A stretch of DNA of 64,000 bases, from assembly GCA_028687585.1 (NCBI GenBank), contig JAQTZV010000028.1, forward strand, positions 1-64,000, given 5' to 3'. Shown piece after piece: positions 26,950 through 37,094 of this stretch. The notes beneath the pieces were generated by a model. That model did not search any database, had not been told where the DNA came from, and saw nothing but the letters and a program-made list of their open reading frames with translations. The position numbers were made by a program, and so were the translations under genes. The stretch is from Desulfuromonadaceae bacterium (GTDB lineage: Bacteria > Desulfobacterota > Desulfuromonadia > Geobacterales > Pseudopelobacteraceae). Every line of letters begins with the position of its first letter. The stretch's first letter is position 1.

Positions 26950-27073
26950 AATTCCAATTTCAAATCAAAGATGCCATCAAGGCAGCGAGGAATGAGGCGA
27001 CGAAGGCATACAAACAGTATGCTGAGGAGTTAATGACGAGCCAACGAGGGTGGGGCTTTGATCTGGAATAGGT
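26950..27073. repeat. 124-bp dispersed palindromic element, copy 1
   Basis: This stretch is closely similar to 48252-48375. The ends are related as inverted repeats (AATTCCAATTTCAAATCAAAG versus the complement of CTTTGATCTGGAAT). The core reads GATGCCATCAAGGC and GCATACAAACAGTATGC. It lies just after the hybrid kinase gene and before dtd. It looks like a non-autonomous mobile or REP-type element. Confidence 0.75.
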
Positions 27074-27092
27074 ATATAAGAGGACTGAGAAC

Positions 27093-27530
27093 GTGAAAGC
27101 TGTCATCCAACGTGTTACATCGGCCTCAGTGGCTGTCGGGGAGAACATTGTCGGCCGGATCGGCCGGGGGATCATGATTCTGCTTGGCATAGAAAAAGGT
27201 GATGCTGAGGCAGAGGCCGATTGGCTGGTGGACAAGATCTCCGGTCTGCGCATCTTTTCTGACGAGGAGGGCAAGATGAACCGGTCTGTCATTGATATTG
27301 GCGGCGCCCTGCTGGTGGTCTCCCAGTTTACCCTGGCCGGCAACTGTGCAAAAGGGAGGCGCCCCTCATTTGACACCGCAGCCCCCGCTGATGAGGGAAA
27401 GCGGCTCTACGAATATTTCGTCTCTGCCGTCGTACGGAGCGGCATTCCGGTAGAAACCGGCATCTTTCAGGCCGATATGCAGGTGTCGCTGGTCAATGAC
27501 GGACCGGTGACCTTCATTCTTGAACGGTAA
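27093..27530 (+). CDS. dtd: D-aminoacyl-tRNA deacylase
   Basis: 145 residues from a GTG preceded by GAGGACTGAG. The enzyme removes D-amino acids from mischarged tRNAs. The start ([15 protein letters not shown]), the SQFTLAG motif near the middle and the C-terminal [14 protein letters not shown] are all diagnostic, the last containing the Gly-cisPro-like element. Length is normal. It is followed by mqnD with a 28-bp gap. Confidence 0.96.
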   Translation: MKAVIQRVTSASVAVGENIVGRIGRGIMILLGIEKGDAEAEADWLVDKISGLRIFSDEEGKMNRSVIDIGGALLVVSQFTLAGNCAKGRRPSFDTAAPADEGKRLYEYFVSAVVRSGIPVETGIFQADMQVSLVNDGPVTFILER

Positions 27531-27558
27531 AATTTTTCGTAATGGAAATGGTGATACG

Positions 27559-28398
27559 ATGGCCAACGAACTAACCCTCGGTTTCTCTCCCTGCCCCAAT
27601 GACACCTTCATGTTCTACCCTTTGGTACACGGGCTGGTTGAAACCGGCGGGTTGCACTACCGTGAGCAACTGGAAGATGTCGAAACCCTCAATCAACTGG
27701 CACTCGCCGGCAGGCTGGATATTAGCAAGGTTTCTTACCACGCGCTGGGACATATCCGTGACGATTATGCCCTGCTTCGTTCCGGCAGTGCTCTGGGTCG
27801 CGGCTGTGGGCCACTGCTGGTGGCCTCGGAAAAATGTGATCTGTGCGAACTGCGCGGCAAGACCATTGCCGTCCCCGGTCGCTTTACCACGGCAAAACTG
27901 CTGCTGCGTCTGTTTGATCCGGCATTGGATAATTTTATCATCATGCCCTTTAATGAAATCATGGACGCGGTACTGTGCGGCAACGTTGATGCCGGTCTGA
28001 TCATCCACGAGTCGCGTTTCACCTACCAGGGTTTCGGTCTGCACAAACTGCTCGATCTGGGAGAGTGGTGGGAGGGGGAGACCGGCCTGCCGATACCGCT
28101 TGGCGGCATTGTGGCCCGGCGGACACTGGGGGTTGAAACGATTGCCGCAGTTGAGCAGGCACTGAAGGCTGGAGTCGAATACGCCCGATCTCACCCCGAT
28201 GAAGCGGGTCGCTATATCGGCGAGCACGCCCAGGAGATGAGTCCGGAGGTCTGCGCCGCCCATATCGGTCTTTATGTCAATGATTTTTCGACCGAACTGG
28301 GCGATGAAGGCGTTCGTGCCATCACCTGTCTGCTGCAGCGGGCCGAGCAGGCGGGAATCATTCCGGCGTCAGAAGCGCCGCTTTTTATGACACCATAA
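27559..28398 (+). CDS. mqnD: 1,4-dihydroxy-6-naphthoate synthase (menaquinone, futalosine pathway)
   Basis: 279 residues. The ATG at 27559 gives the family's standard N-terminus (LTLGFSPCPNDTFMFYPLVH). MqnD converts cyclic dehypoxanthine futalosine to 1,4-dihydroxy-6-naphthoate in the alternative menaquinone route. Other family features are ISKVSYHALGHI and IHESRFTY. No other mqn genes are in the window, so the pathway is scattered. Its stop codon directly abuts the stop of the convergent M48 protease gene. Confidence 0.93.
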   Translation: MANELTLGFSPCPNDTFMFYPLVHGLVETGGLHYREQLEDVETLNQLALAGRLDISKVSYHALGHIRDDYALLRSGSALGRGCGPLLVASEKCDLCELRGKTIAVPGRFTTAKLLLRLFDPALDNFIIMPFNEIMDAVLCGNVDAGLIIHESRFTYQGFGLHKLLDLGEWWEGETGLPIPLGGIVARRTLGVETIAAVEQALKAGVEYARSHPDEAGRYIGEHAQEMSPEVCAAHIGLYVNDFSTELGDEGVRAITCLLQRAEQAGIIPASEAPLFMTP

Positions 28399-29193
28399 TC
28401 ACTTCCGGTATTTTGCAAGGACCTCCGGAATCAGCCGTTTGATATTGGCAATCCGCGTGGCGTCTGCGGGGTGAGTACTAAGAAATTCGGGCGGTGCCTG
28501 TCCCCCCTTTTGCGCGGCCATCCGCTCCCAGAACGCAACGGCAGCATTCGGGTCATAACCGGCCATCGTCATAAAGACCAGTCCGAGATGATCAGCCTCG
28601 CTTTCCTGCATCCGACCGTACGGCATCAATGCTCCATACTGGGCACCCACACCGTAGACGGACATCCAGAGTTGCCGCGTAGTATCCGGTTGTGTGGAAA
28701 GAGCCGTTGCAAGTGCCGTCCCGCCCAACTGGGCAAGCAGCCCCTGACTCATCCGTTCATTGCCATGTTCGGCAATCGCATGGGCAATCTCGTGCCCCAT
28801 CACCACCGCCAACCCGGTGTCATCTTTGGCAACCGGCAGGATGCCGGTGTACACCACCACTTTCCCACCCGGCATACACCAGGCGTTGACCTGCTTGTCC
28901 TCCACCAAATTGAATTCCCATTTATATTTATTCAGATAATCCTGCAGGCCGCTTGAAGCAAAATAACGCTCTACGGCATCCTGAATCCGGGAGCCAACCC
29001 GCTTGACGGTGGCTGTCTGCTGCTGATTCTGGCTCAGCTTGTTTTCCTTCAGAAAGGTCCCGTACTGCTGGGCGCTCATGGATAGCATTGACGAACCTGG
29101 AATCAGGTTGAGCTGCGAGCGTCCGGTAACCGGAACGGTGCTGCAGGAGGTGAGAATAATACATCCTAAAAGAACGGCAATTAAACGGGGCAT
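28399..29193 (-). CDS. M48-family metalloprotease lipoprotein
   Basis: 264 residues. The signal peptide ends in a lipobox LTSC, with Cys17 as the lipidated residue. The zinc site HEIAH is at residues 134-138 and the third ligand lies in ESEAD (197-201). This resembles the BepA/LoiP/HtpX-like periplasmic proteases that deal with outer-membrane protein quality control. No TPR domain is present. The cysteine is followed by STVPVTGR, as in outer-membrane-directed lipoproteins. Confidence 0.92.
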   Translation of the reverse strand: MPRLIAVLLGCIILTSCSTVPVTGRSQLNLIPGSSMLSMSAQQYGTFLKENKLSQNQQQTATVKRVGSRIQDAVERYFASSGLQDYLNKYKWEFNLVEDKQVNAWCMPGGKVVVYTGILPVAKDDTGLAVVMGHEIAHAIAEHGNERMSQGLLAQLGGTALATALSTQPDTTRQLWMSVYGVGAQYGALMPYGRMQESEADHLGLVFMTMAGYDPNAAVAFWERMAAQKGGQAPPEFLSTHPADATRIANIKRLIPEVLAKYRK

Positions 29194-29443
29194 AAATGGC
29201 TCCTTATCAGATCATGAAAATACAACTATAATACACAGTCGTAATTGTAGCACCACACAGTTTTTTTTCATATTGTTGAGCAAGAAGAGACGTACTACAT
29301 TCCAGAATATCTGTGAAGCCAGATAACATGCGATGTTGCCGCAGGAGTGTTGACCATAGCATATTTGAATGATATTCAGGAAAGCGATGAAGTCAACTTC
29401 GAGAAAAGCATATAAGAACGATTTTTCCGAAAGGAGTGACAGT

Positions 29444-30112
29444 ATGGCACACGAAAAAAGCCTGAATGCAGCTGCAATGCTATTTGATTTTGAGGGAACC
29501 TTGGTCGACTTTCAGTGGCAGCTTTCTGCCGCGATTGAAGAGACTCTGGAAATACTCCGGGAAATGGGTTTTCCACCAAAGCGGATTCAGAGCAGAAAAT
29601 ATTCAACGATAATGTCAGAAGCAATGCAGGCAGCGACTGAGATAGGATTATCACCGGATCAGGTGCGTGAAAGAATCGGTACGGTATATGACCGATATGA
29701 TGAGGATGCGCTGACACGGTGGACTCTGCGACCGTTTGTACTCGATTCCCTTGCTGCCATCAGGGCGAAAGGAATCCGCACCGCTCTTGTCAGCAATCTG
29801 GGAGGTAAAACCCTTACGGCAGCTTTGTCAAAATTCTGCCTGACTGACTACTTTGATATCGTCCTTAGTCGCTACGATGTCAAACATCTGAAACCAAGCC
29901 CTGAAGGATTACATCTTGCGCTCGAGAAATTGGGAGTAAACAAGGAAACCTGTATTTTTGTGGGCGACAGCCTGGACGATGTCAACGCTGCAAAAAATGC
30001 CGGCATCAGGATAATGATTATAACAGCAGGCGAAAATGCCGCTGAAGATATTCTGGCGGCAGAGCCGGATCACGTGATTCAATGTTACAAAGAGCTTCTT
30101 CTTCTCCTCTAA
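29444..30112 (+). CDS. HAD-family hydrolase
   Basis: 222 residues from the ATG at 29444, which has AAGGAG upstream; the frame from 29369 lacks this. It is a phosphoglycolate-phosphatase-like HAD protein: motif I FDFEGTLVDF, motif II LVSNLGG, Lys in KHLKPSPEG, and motif IV FVGDSLDDVNAAKNAG. Motif I has Glu17 where the second Asp of DxD is normally found, so the general acid is changed. It may still act as a phosphatase or be altered in specificity. Substrate unknown. Confidence 0.87.
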   Translation: MAHEKSLNAAAMLFDFEGTLVDFQWQLSAAIEETLEILREMGFPPKRIQSRKYSTIMSEAMQAATEIGLSPDQVRERIGTVYDRYDEDALTRWTLRPFVLDSLAAIRAKGIRTALVSNLGGKTLTAALSKFCLTDYFDIVLSRYDVKHLKPSPEGLHLALEKLGVNKETCIFVGDSLDDVNAAKNAGIRIMIITAGENAAEDILAAEPDHVIQCYKELLLLL

Positions 30113-30133
30113 TGCGTGATAACTTCAGCATTA

Positions 30134-31297
30134 TTATGCCTGCATCTCCCCAGCTTCGTGACGAAGCGGCACCCTGATGAACTGGGCCAGGATCAGGGAA
30201 ACCACTCCCAGGGCAGCTCCCATGATGAAAGGAAGTTGGTAATTCCGCATCCAGAGGTAGCCGCCAAGGGCCGGAAGGAAGACCGCCGCGATATGATTGA
30301 TGGTAAATCCCACCGCCGTTGTCGGAGCAATGTCCTCCGGATCGGCGATCTTCTGGAAATACGTACGGATTGCCACGGCAAAGTTGAACAGAATATAGTC
30401 AAGGATATACATCCCCGCCACCACCCATTTGGAGGATGCGTAGGCGTACGTCAAAAAGACCATGATTACTCCGGCGTACTCGATCGTACACAAGGTCCGC
30501 TCCCCAAAGGCGTTAATAGCCCGGCCTATCATCGGATTAATGATCCAGTTGATGATGTTGTTGACAATAAAGAGCACCGTTATTGTCTGTACCGAAAAGT
30601 GAAACACCTTTACCATCAGGAACATGGAAAAAACCATGTAGATCTGACGCCTGGCTCCGGACATGAAGGTGAGCATATAATAGAGCCAGTACCGCCTCTT
30701 CAGAAACATTCGCAGTTTCTGCCGCGGAACATCTGCATGGGTAGGATCACGAAAACATGCCCAGATGCCTGCCAGAAAAACGGCACTCCCAATCACCATA
30801 AACATCGCTTTATATCCCATAAAAAATCCCATACACCAGATGATGGCCGCTGAGACAATGCTGGCGATTGCCGCCAGACTACGAAGCTTTCCCATCACCA
30901 GCGGGGACTGGTGAATTGAGAAGTACTGGAGGGTTAATGATTGATTGGCGGTCTCATAGTAGTGAAATCCGACACTCATGATCACCGTGGTAACAGCGAC
31001 ACCGCCAAAAGTAGGGAAAAAGCCGGTCAAGGCGACACCAAAACCAAGAAGAGATATGGAGAGCGCCGCCAGTCGATGCTCCCGGATAACCATCATGACG
31101 TAGATCGCCGTGAGCGCAAAAAAACCGGGAATCTCGCGCACCGACTGGATAAGGCCGATATGTATCCCTTCAAGGTGGATGGTCTCTACGGCGTAGTTGT
31201 TGAACAGAATGGAGTAGCCCTGCATTGCGGCCATGGAGGCAGCGGTGAGGACGGCAAGATAGCGGAACATTGCCTTATTGGCAGCGGTAAACATCAT
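30134..31297 (-). CDS. Major facilitator superfamily transporter
   Basis: 387 residues, almost entirely hydrophobic, with about 11-12 membrane segments and a basic loop near the middle (DVPRQKLRMFLKRRYWLYYM). The overall layout fits an MFS permease; no substrate motif is recognised. An AGGTGAAA site precedes the start. It converges with the HAD hydrolase with a 21-bp gap. Confidence 0.8.
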   Translation of the reverse strand: MMFTAANKAMFRYLAVLTAASMAAMQGYSILFNNYAVETIHLEGIHIGLIQSVREIPGFFALTAIYVMMVIREHRLAALSISLLGFGVALTGFFPTFGGVAVTTVIMSVGFHYYETANQSLTLQYFSIHQSPLVMGKLRSLAAIASIVSAAIIWCMGFFMGYKAMFMVIGSAVFLAGIWACFRDPTHADVPRQKLRMFLKRRYWLYYMLTFMSGARRQIYMVFSMFLMVKVFHFSVQTITVLFIVNNIINWIINPMIGRAINAFGERTLCTIEYAGVIMVFLTYAYASSKWVVAGMYILDYILFNFAVAIRTYFQKIADPEDIAPTTAVGFTINHIAAVFLPALGGYLWMRNYQLPFIMGAALGVVSLILAQFIRVPLRHEAGEMQA

Positions 31298-31423
31298 AAT
31301 TTCACCTAATTAGCACCAATATTCTACTAAATCTTAAGCCGATTTTACGTGCGTGCGTGAACCGGCAATCCACTAAACGGATCATGTATCCGTAGAATTT
31401 CTGCATAGCGCAGGAAACGGTAT

Positions 31424-34400
31424 CTACGAACTTGGCAGCAACCGCTGCAGCACACTCTTCGCCATTTCAAGAATACCCTCGAACGAGGTATCCTTTAACG
31501 TGCAGACAAGCTTGTAATCAGGTGTGAACTGGTATTTTTTCGGTTCACTGCGCATCATGCCGATAATGGTGTCAGGCGGGGCCGGGGTGCGGGGGTGGAA
31601 GGAAATGATCACTGCTTTACCGTCGAAATCGATCTGGCGGACGATCAGCTTTTTGAGCAGTACCCGCAGTTTCATGACCTCGAACAGATATGAGGTCGCA
31701 AGCGGATATTTACCGAAGCGGTCAAGCACTTCGTTCTGCACATCCAGCACATCCTCTTCGCTCTCGGCCTGGGTCAGCTTCTTGTAAATCACCAACCGCT
31801 GCCCGGCATCCTTGACGTACGCCTCGGGGATGAATGCCGGTACTTTGAGGTTAATCTCCGGTTCGACCCGCTCTACAGACTCTTCTCCCCGCATGCGGGC
31901 AATCGTCTCTTCCAGCATCTGGTTGTAGAGTTCGAAACCGATTTCAGTCACCGTCCCCGATTGGCGGTTGCCAAGCATATCTCCCGCGCCGCGAATCTCC
32001 ATGTCATGGGTGGCGATGCGGAAACCGGCCCCGAGTTCGGAGATCTCCTGCAGTACCCGGAGCCGTTCCCGGGCATCGGAGCTGATCGCCGCCTCACCGG
32101 GAATCAGCAGATAGGCGTAGCCGCGCTGGGTGGAGCGTCCCACCCTCCCCCGCAGCTGATAGAGCTGAGAAAGTCCGAATTTGTCAGCATGATCGACGAT
32201 CAGGGTATTGGCGTTGGGAATATCAAGTCCGGACTCGATGATGGTGGTACAGAGGAGCAGATTGGTTTCACCATGCATGAACCCGAGCATGATTTTTTCC
32301 AGTTCATGTTCCCCCATTTGACCATGCCCGACCGCTATTTTTGCTTCCGGCACCAGTTGCGCGAGAAGTTCCGCCCGCTTGGCAATGGTCTGAACACGAT
32401 TATGCACGAAGAAAATCTGCCCGCCGCGCCGGAGCTCCCGCAGCACCGCTTCACGGATCAGCTCTTCGGAAAATCGGGAGACGATGGTTTTCACCGCTAA
32501 CCGGTCGACCGGGGGGGTATCGATAATCGAGAGATCACGGATGCCCATCATCGACATATAGAGTGTACGCGGAATCGGCGTAGCGGTAAGGGTCATGACA
32601 TCCACCACCGCCCGGAAGCTTTTCAGCCGTTCCTTGTCCTTGACGCCGAAACGCTGCTCTTCGTCAATGATCAGCAGGCCGAGATCTTTGAAGGCAACAT
32701 CCTTCTGCAGCAGACGGTGGGTACCGATAATGATATCGACGTTCCCCTTTTTGAGCCGTTCAAGCGTTTCCTTCTGCTCTTTGGCCGTGCGAAAACGGGA
32801 AAGCACCTCGACGGTAACCGGATAATCCTTCAGCCGTTCGCGGAACGTTTCATAATGCTGCTGGGCCAGAATGGTGGTCGGCACGAGGATGCCGACCTGT
32901 TTGCCGTCGAGCGCCGACTTGAAAGCCCCCCGCAGCGCGACCTCGGTTTTGCCATAACCGACATCGCCGCAGACGAGCCGGTCCATCGGTTTGGAATGCT
33001 GCATATCGGCCAGCACATCCTGAATTGCGGAGAGCTGGTCAGGCGTTTCCTCCCAGGCAAACGACGCTTCGAACTCCCGGTACATCTCATCGGGGGGAGA
33101 AAAGGAGAAACCTTCGGAGAGTTGGCGACGGGCATAAATCTCCAGCAGCTCACCGGCAAGTTCTTCAATATTCTTGCGCGCCTTACCCTTGGACTTCTCC
33201 CAGGATACCCCACCCAGCTTGTCAAGCGCCGGATGACTCCCCTCCGGGCCGACATAGCGCTGCACCAGACCGAGACGGTCCACTGGAAGAAACAGCTTGT
33301 CTGAGCCGGCATACTCCAACAGCAGGAAATCGCCGCCGGTGCTCCCGACGCTGATATGCTGCAGACCACGGTACAGACCGATGCCGTGGTCAATATGCAC
33401 CATATAATCACCCGGTTTCAGTTCGGCCAGAGAAGCGAGAAGCTGTTTCTTGCGAACCTCGGACACACCGCGTCGCCTGACCCGTTTGCCGAACAGCTCT
33501 TCCTCGGCAATCAGGATCAGGTGAGAATCGGGGAGACGGAAACCACGGGAAATATCGCCGATGAGGATGGTAATAAACGGTTGAGACGCACGATTTTGCG
33601 TCCCGGCGCCCACCGCATCCTGAAACCCCGCCTCACTGATGGAGCAGGGAAGTTTATACGGGATCAGAAGTTCTTTAAGTCGTTCAGCCTGCGGCGGCTG
33701 ATGACACGCGATTGCAATCATCTGACCGTCATCAAGCCATCCGCGCAGCGTAGCAGCCAGCGGCGCCAGAGCGTTGCTGCTCTCCTTCGAGACACTCACC
33801 CGCAGGTCGCTGTTATCCTGACAGGGAATTGTGATGGTCGTGATCTGTTCAGGGGCATCAAGAAGCAGGCCGGGAAGTTCGATTACGCGGCGATCGGCCA
33901 TGAGGGTGCTCAGTGCAGGTTCGTCCAGGAACAGTTCAACCGCCGGAGAGTGTGCCGATCCGGCAGCGGCCGCCTTGACTATTCCTGCGGCAACTTCTTC
34001 ACAGACGCTGATGCAGGCATAACCGATCGCGTCGGGATCGAGCAGAATCAGCGGCGCATTCGCGGGGATGTAGTCAAAAACAGTTTCAAGGCCGGGATGC
34101 AGGAGCGGCTGCAGAAAATCAATGCCCTGAAAATAGACCGCATTGTGCAGGTCTTCCAATATCAGACGACGGCGGTTGGCCGGTATGTCGAGATCGTCAC
34201 AAAGTTGCTTCAGTCGCGGGGCAATATCAGCTAAAACCTCGTCCGACAGCAGCAGTTCCCGGGAAGGGAGCAGTACCAGCTCTTCAATCGGCTGCAGGGA
34301 TCGCTGCGTCAGGGGATCAAACGCACGTATGGTTTCGGCCGTATCGCCAAAGAACTCGATTCGGACCGGCGCCCTAAGGTTCGGCGGAAAAATGTCGAGA

Positions 34401-34933
34401 ATACCTCCCCGCACAGCAAAAGTACCGCGATCCTCCACCAGCGGCACATTGGCGTAGCCCATACGGATAAGCCGTGCCAACAGATCGTCCCGCTCAAACT
34501 CTTCCCCGACGAGAAGATAACAGGACGCATCGTTGAGGGTTTTTCGAGGAAGTACCCGCTGCAGCGCAGCCGCCACAGGCATAACGGTTATCCGGGAGAG
34601 ATTGTTTTGCCATCGGAAGAGCGTGTCCAGTCGGGCGCCGGTCACATCGGGGTGCGGAGAAGAGGCTGAAAACGGCACAGCATCCCAGGCAGGAAAGAGT
34701 GCCGCGTGCAGATCACCGGTGGAGAAGAACGCCAGTTCGCGGCAGAATTCCTCGGCCGCTTCCTGGGTCGGCGTGATCACCATCGGATTGTCAAGCCCGG
34801 CGCGAACCAACTCGGCAACATACAAAGCCGGGGAGGAACCTTTCAGGCCCGGCACCACGACCCGCCGTTCGCCGTGACGGAGTGCAGCAAGAGATGCTAT
34901 TGTTTGGGGAAAATGAGTGGTCATAGAGATCAT
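31424..34933 (-). CDS. mfd: Transcription-repair coupling factor
   Basis: 1169 residues, a normal length. Mfd removes stalled RNA polymerase and recruits UvrA to the lesion. An N-terminal UvrB-like region is followed by the CarD-like RNA-polymerase-interacting domain (LKPGDYMVHIDHGIGLYRGL). Next come the SF2 motor, with Walker A GDVGYGKTEVA and a DEEQ box in LIIDEEQRFGVKDKERLK, and the C-terminal TRCF domain. The start could be ATG 34933 or 34924; neither has a strong ribosome-binding site. Confidence 0.97.
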   Translation of the reverse strand: MISMTTHFPQTIASLAALRHGERRVVVPGLKGSSPALYVAELVRAGLDNPMVITPTQEAAEEFCRELAFFSTGDLHAALFPAWDAVPFSASSPHPDVTGARLDTLFRWQNNLSRITVMPVAAALQRVLPRKTLNDASCYLLVGEEFERDDLLARLIRMGYANVPLVEDRGTFAVRGGILDIFPPNLRAPVRIEFFGDTAETIRAFDPLTQRSLQPIEELVLLPSRELLLSDEVLADIAPRLKQLCDDLDIPANRRRLILEDLHNAVYFQGIDFLQPLLHPGLETVFDYIPANAPLILLDPDAIGYACISVCEEVAAGIVKAAAAGSAHSPAVELFLDEPALSTLMADRRVIELPGLLLDAPEQITTITIPCQDNSDLRVSVSKESSNALAPLAATLRGWLDDGQMIAIACHQPPQAERLKELLIPYKLPCSISEAGFQDAVGAGTQNRASQPFITILIGDISRGFRLPDSHLILIAEEELFGKRVRRRGVSEVRKKQLLASLAELKPGDYMVHIDHGIGLYRGLQHISVGSTGGDFLLLEYAGSDKLFLPVDRLGLVQRYVGPEGSHPALDKLGGVSWEKSKGKARKNIEELAGELLEIYARRQLSEGFSFSPPDEMYREFEASFAWEETPDQLSAIQDVLADMQHSKPMDRLVCGDVGYGKTEVALRGAFKSALDGKQVGILVPTTILAQQHYETFRERLKDYPVTVEVLSRFRTAKEQKETLERLKKGNVDIIIGTHRLLQKDVAFKDLGLLIIDEEQRFGVKDKERLKSFRAVVDVMTLTATPIPRTLYMSMMGIRDLSIIDTPPVDRLAVKTIVSRFSEELIREAVLRELRRGGQIFFVHNRVQTIAKRAELLAQLVPEAKIAVGHGQMGEHELEKIMLGFMHGETNLLLCTTIIESGLDIPNANTLIVDHADKFGLSQLYQLRGRVGRSTQRGYAYLLIPGEAAISSDARERLRVLQEISELGAGFRIATHDMEIRGAGDMLGNRQSGTVTEIGFELYNQMLEETIARMRGEESVERVEPEINLKVPAFIPEAYVKDAGQRLVIYKKLTQAESEEDVLDVQNEVLDRFGKYPLATSYLFEVMKLRVLLKKLIVRQIDFDGKAVIISFHPRTPAPPDTIIGMMRSEPKKYQFTPDYKLVCTLKDTSFEGILEMAKSVLQRLLPSS

Positions 34934-34950
34934 CGGTGTGGCGTCGTGTG

Positions 34951-35511
34951 TTAATGCTTGCGAAGTCCGGCTTTCAACTTTACCTTGCCATCTTCGATCA
35001 CAACCCTGAAAGCAAAATGTTCGGTGCCAAGCTTGGCAATCAGAGCCGGTTTCTGTTTTTCAATATTCGCGGCAATCAGTTCCCGTGTGATTGTATGCAC
35101 CGACAGATTACAGGCTTTGCGTGCTTCACGGAATTCATGAACGAGACGGTCAAGATCGGATTCAGTTGACGGGTTTGGCACCTCAGCCTGCTTCCTGTCG
35201 GGAGTCTGCTTCTGCCGCATATGCAGATCGCTGATAAAACGGTCCCGGGAATAACGCCCCTCTTCCATCAGCTTCAGAACCCTGTTCCAGTGTTCCCGAT
35301 AGGTATTGAGGCGCGCCACCAGTGAGGTAAAGCGATATTTGTACATGGTGTTGTTAATCGGCATGCCGGTGTAGCGACGCACCAGCTTCTCAACCTCTCC
35401 CAATAATGTCAGCGGCTCCCGCTTTTCCAGGCCGATAAAATACTGCTCATACTTGATGATGAGTTCGCTTAATTTTTTATCAAGGAGTATGACATCATCG
35501 GCAATTGCCAT
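34951..35511 (-). CDS. Hypothetical protein upstream of mfd (MXAN_5187-like)
   Basis: 186 residues. The N-terminal half is helical (LDKKLSELIIKYEQYFIGLE) with an aromatic-rich MYKYRFTSLVARLNTYREHW stretch. The C-terminal domain ends in a small beta unit (FRVVIEDGKVKLKAG). I associate this pattern with the MXAN_5187 C-terminal family of Myxococcota and Desulfuromonadota, but only from memory. It is 17 bp upstream of mfd and is likely co-transcribed. No function is assigned. Confidence 0.7.
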   Translation of the reverse strand: MAIADDVILLDKKLSELIIKYEQYFIGLEKREPLTLLGEVEKLVRRYTGMPINNTMYKYRFTSLVARLNTYREHWNRVLKLMEEGRYSRDRFISDLHMRQKQTPDRKQAEVPNPSTESDLDRLVHEFREARKACNLSVHTITRELIAANIEKQKPALIAKLGTEHFAFRVVIEDGKVKLKAGLRKH

Positions 35512-35618
35512 CGGTAGCCCTTTGAGAAAATCAATAAAGAAGCGTAGAGCACTATAGCCAAACCGGCAGATAAGTAAAGATTAAAGAGCAATCACGGCTA
35601 CGCAACTGCGCTAATCTC

Positions 35619-35646
35619 TTGACGCTTTGACCGACATTCGCATAAA
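35619..35646 (+). promoter_or_regulatory. Possible glmU promoter
   Basis: TTGACG at 35619-35624 and CATAAA at 35641-35646 are separated by 16 bp, upstream of the glmU start. This resembles a housekeeping sigma promoter. Confidence 0.4.
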
Positions 35647-35694
35647 GTGTCCGGACAAATTTCACCCTCATTTTGTCCAATGGAGTTAATCGCT

Positions 35695-37071
35695 ATGGAA
35701 TCTCTTGCCTCAGTAGTGCTTGCCGCCGGAAAAGGTACCCGCATGAAGTCCGGCTTGATCAAGGTTCTTCACCCGATAGCCGGCTTGCCCATGATTGCCT
35801 GGCCGGTCGCGGCCGCCCGGGAAGCCGGTTCAGATCCGATTGTGCTGGTAATTGGTCATCAGGCATCTGCGGTACAGGGTGCGTTTCGCGGCGCAACGGA
35901 TATTCGCTGTGCCATGCAGGAAGAACAGCTGGGAACCGGTCATGCGGTTGCCTGCGCACTCGACGCACTGGCCGGTTTTCGCGGCACCGTGTTGATCCTG
36001 TGTGGAGACACTCCGATGCTGCGCGCTGAAACCCTGAAAAACATGCTGGCGTACCACCTGGACAATCAGGCCGCCATCACCGTGTTGACCGCACTGATGG
36101 AAGATCCGTACGGGTACGGCCGTGTCGTACGGAATGCTGCCGGTCACGTCACCCGCATCGTCGAGCAGAAGGATGCCGATCCGGAAGAGCAGGCAATTCG
36201 CGAGATCAACAGCGGTATTTACTGCATGGATTCCGAATTCCTGTTCAATAACATCAGGGGCATCGGTAACAACAATGCCCAAGGCGAATATTACCTGACC
36301 GACCTGCTGGCGATTGCCGTCAACAAGGGGCTCACCTGTCTTGCGCTTCCTGCCGCCGATGCGGACGAAATCATGGGGGTCAACGACCGCGTTCAGCTTG
36401 CGGAAGCCGGCCGAATCCTGCGTCGCCGCATCAACCGTGACCATATGCTGAACGGCGTCTCCATCATTGACCCCGACACCACCTACATCGATCACGGTGT
36501 CACTATCGGTGCTGATACGACCATTCATCCCGGCTGCCGCATTGGCAGTGGTACGATCATCGGCAGCGGGTGCGAAATTGAAGGGGCGGCCAGCATCTCC
36601 GACTGCCGGATTGGTGATGATTGCCACATCAAGGCTGCGTCCGTACTGGAGAGTTCCGAGTTGGGCGAGGATGTGGCGATCGGGCCGATGGCGCATCTGC
36701 GCCCCGGTACGGTACTTGGCAAAAAAGTGAAGATCGGCAACTTCGTCGAAACCAAGAAAATTGTCATGGGGGAAGGTTCCAAAGCATCGCACCTGACCTA
36801 TCTCGGCGACGCCGAAATCGGCCGCGATGTCAATATCGGCTGCGGCACAATTACCTGCAACTACGACGGCGTCAACAAGCATCGCACGGTGATCGGCGAT
36901 GATGTCTTTATCGGCAGTGACGTGCAGCTGGTGGCGCCGGTCACGGTTGGCCGCAACTCACTGGTGGCGGCGGGAACGACGGTCACGATAGATGTGCCGC
37001 CTGATTCGCTGGCGCTCTCACGGGTTCCGCAGGTTAATAAGGAAGGGTGGCGGCTCAAGAAGAAACCGTAA
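35695..37071 (+). CDS. glmU: Bifunctional GlcNAc-1-P uridyltransferase / glucosamine-1-P acetyltransferase
   Basis: 458 residues from the ATG at 35695, which has GGAG nine bases upstream. The N-terminal pyrophosphorylase has the LAAGKGTRMKS loop. The C-terminal half is a left-handed beta-helix of hexapeptide repeats (IGADTTIHPGCRIGSGTIIG and following) with the acetyltransferase site around SKASHLTYLGDAEIG. It makes UDP-GlcNAc from glucosamine-1-phosphate. It works downstream of GlmS, encoded 22 kb away. Confidence 0.97.
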   Translation: MESLASVVLAAGKGTRMKSGLIKVLHPIAGLPMIAWPVAAAREAGSDPIVLVIGHQASAVQGAFRGATDIRCAMQEEQLGTGHAVACALDALAGFRGTVLILCGDTPMLRAETLKNMLAYHLDNQAAITVLTALMEDPYGYGRVVRNAAGHVTRIVEQKDADPEEQAIREINSGIYCMDSEFLFNNIRGIGNNNAQGEYYLTDLLAIAVNKGLTCLALPAADADEIMGVNDRVQLAEAGRILRRRINRDHMLNGVSIIDPDTTYIDHGVTIGADTTIHPGCRIGSGTIIGSGCEIEGAASISDCRIGDDCHIKAASVLESSELGEDVAIGPMAHLRPGTVLGKKVKIGNFVETKKIVMGEGSKASHLTYLGDAEIGRDVNIGCGTITCNYDGVNKHRTVIGDDVFIGSDVQLVAPVTVGRNSLVAAGTTVTIDVPPDSLALSRVPQVNKEGWRLKKKP

Positions 37072-37094
37072 AGAAAATCACCGGTGATCGACGA

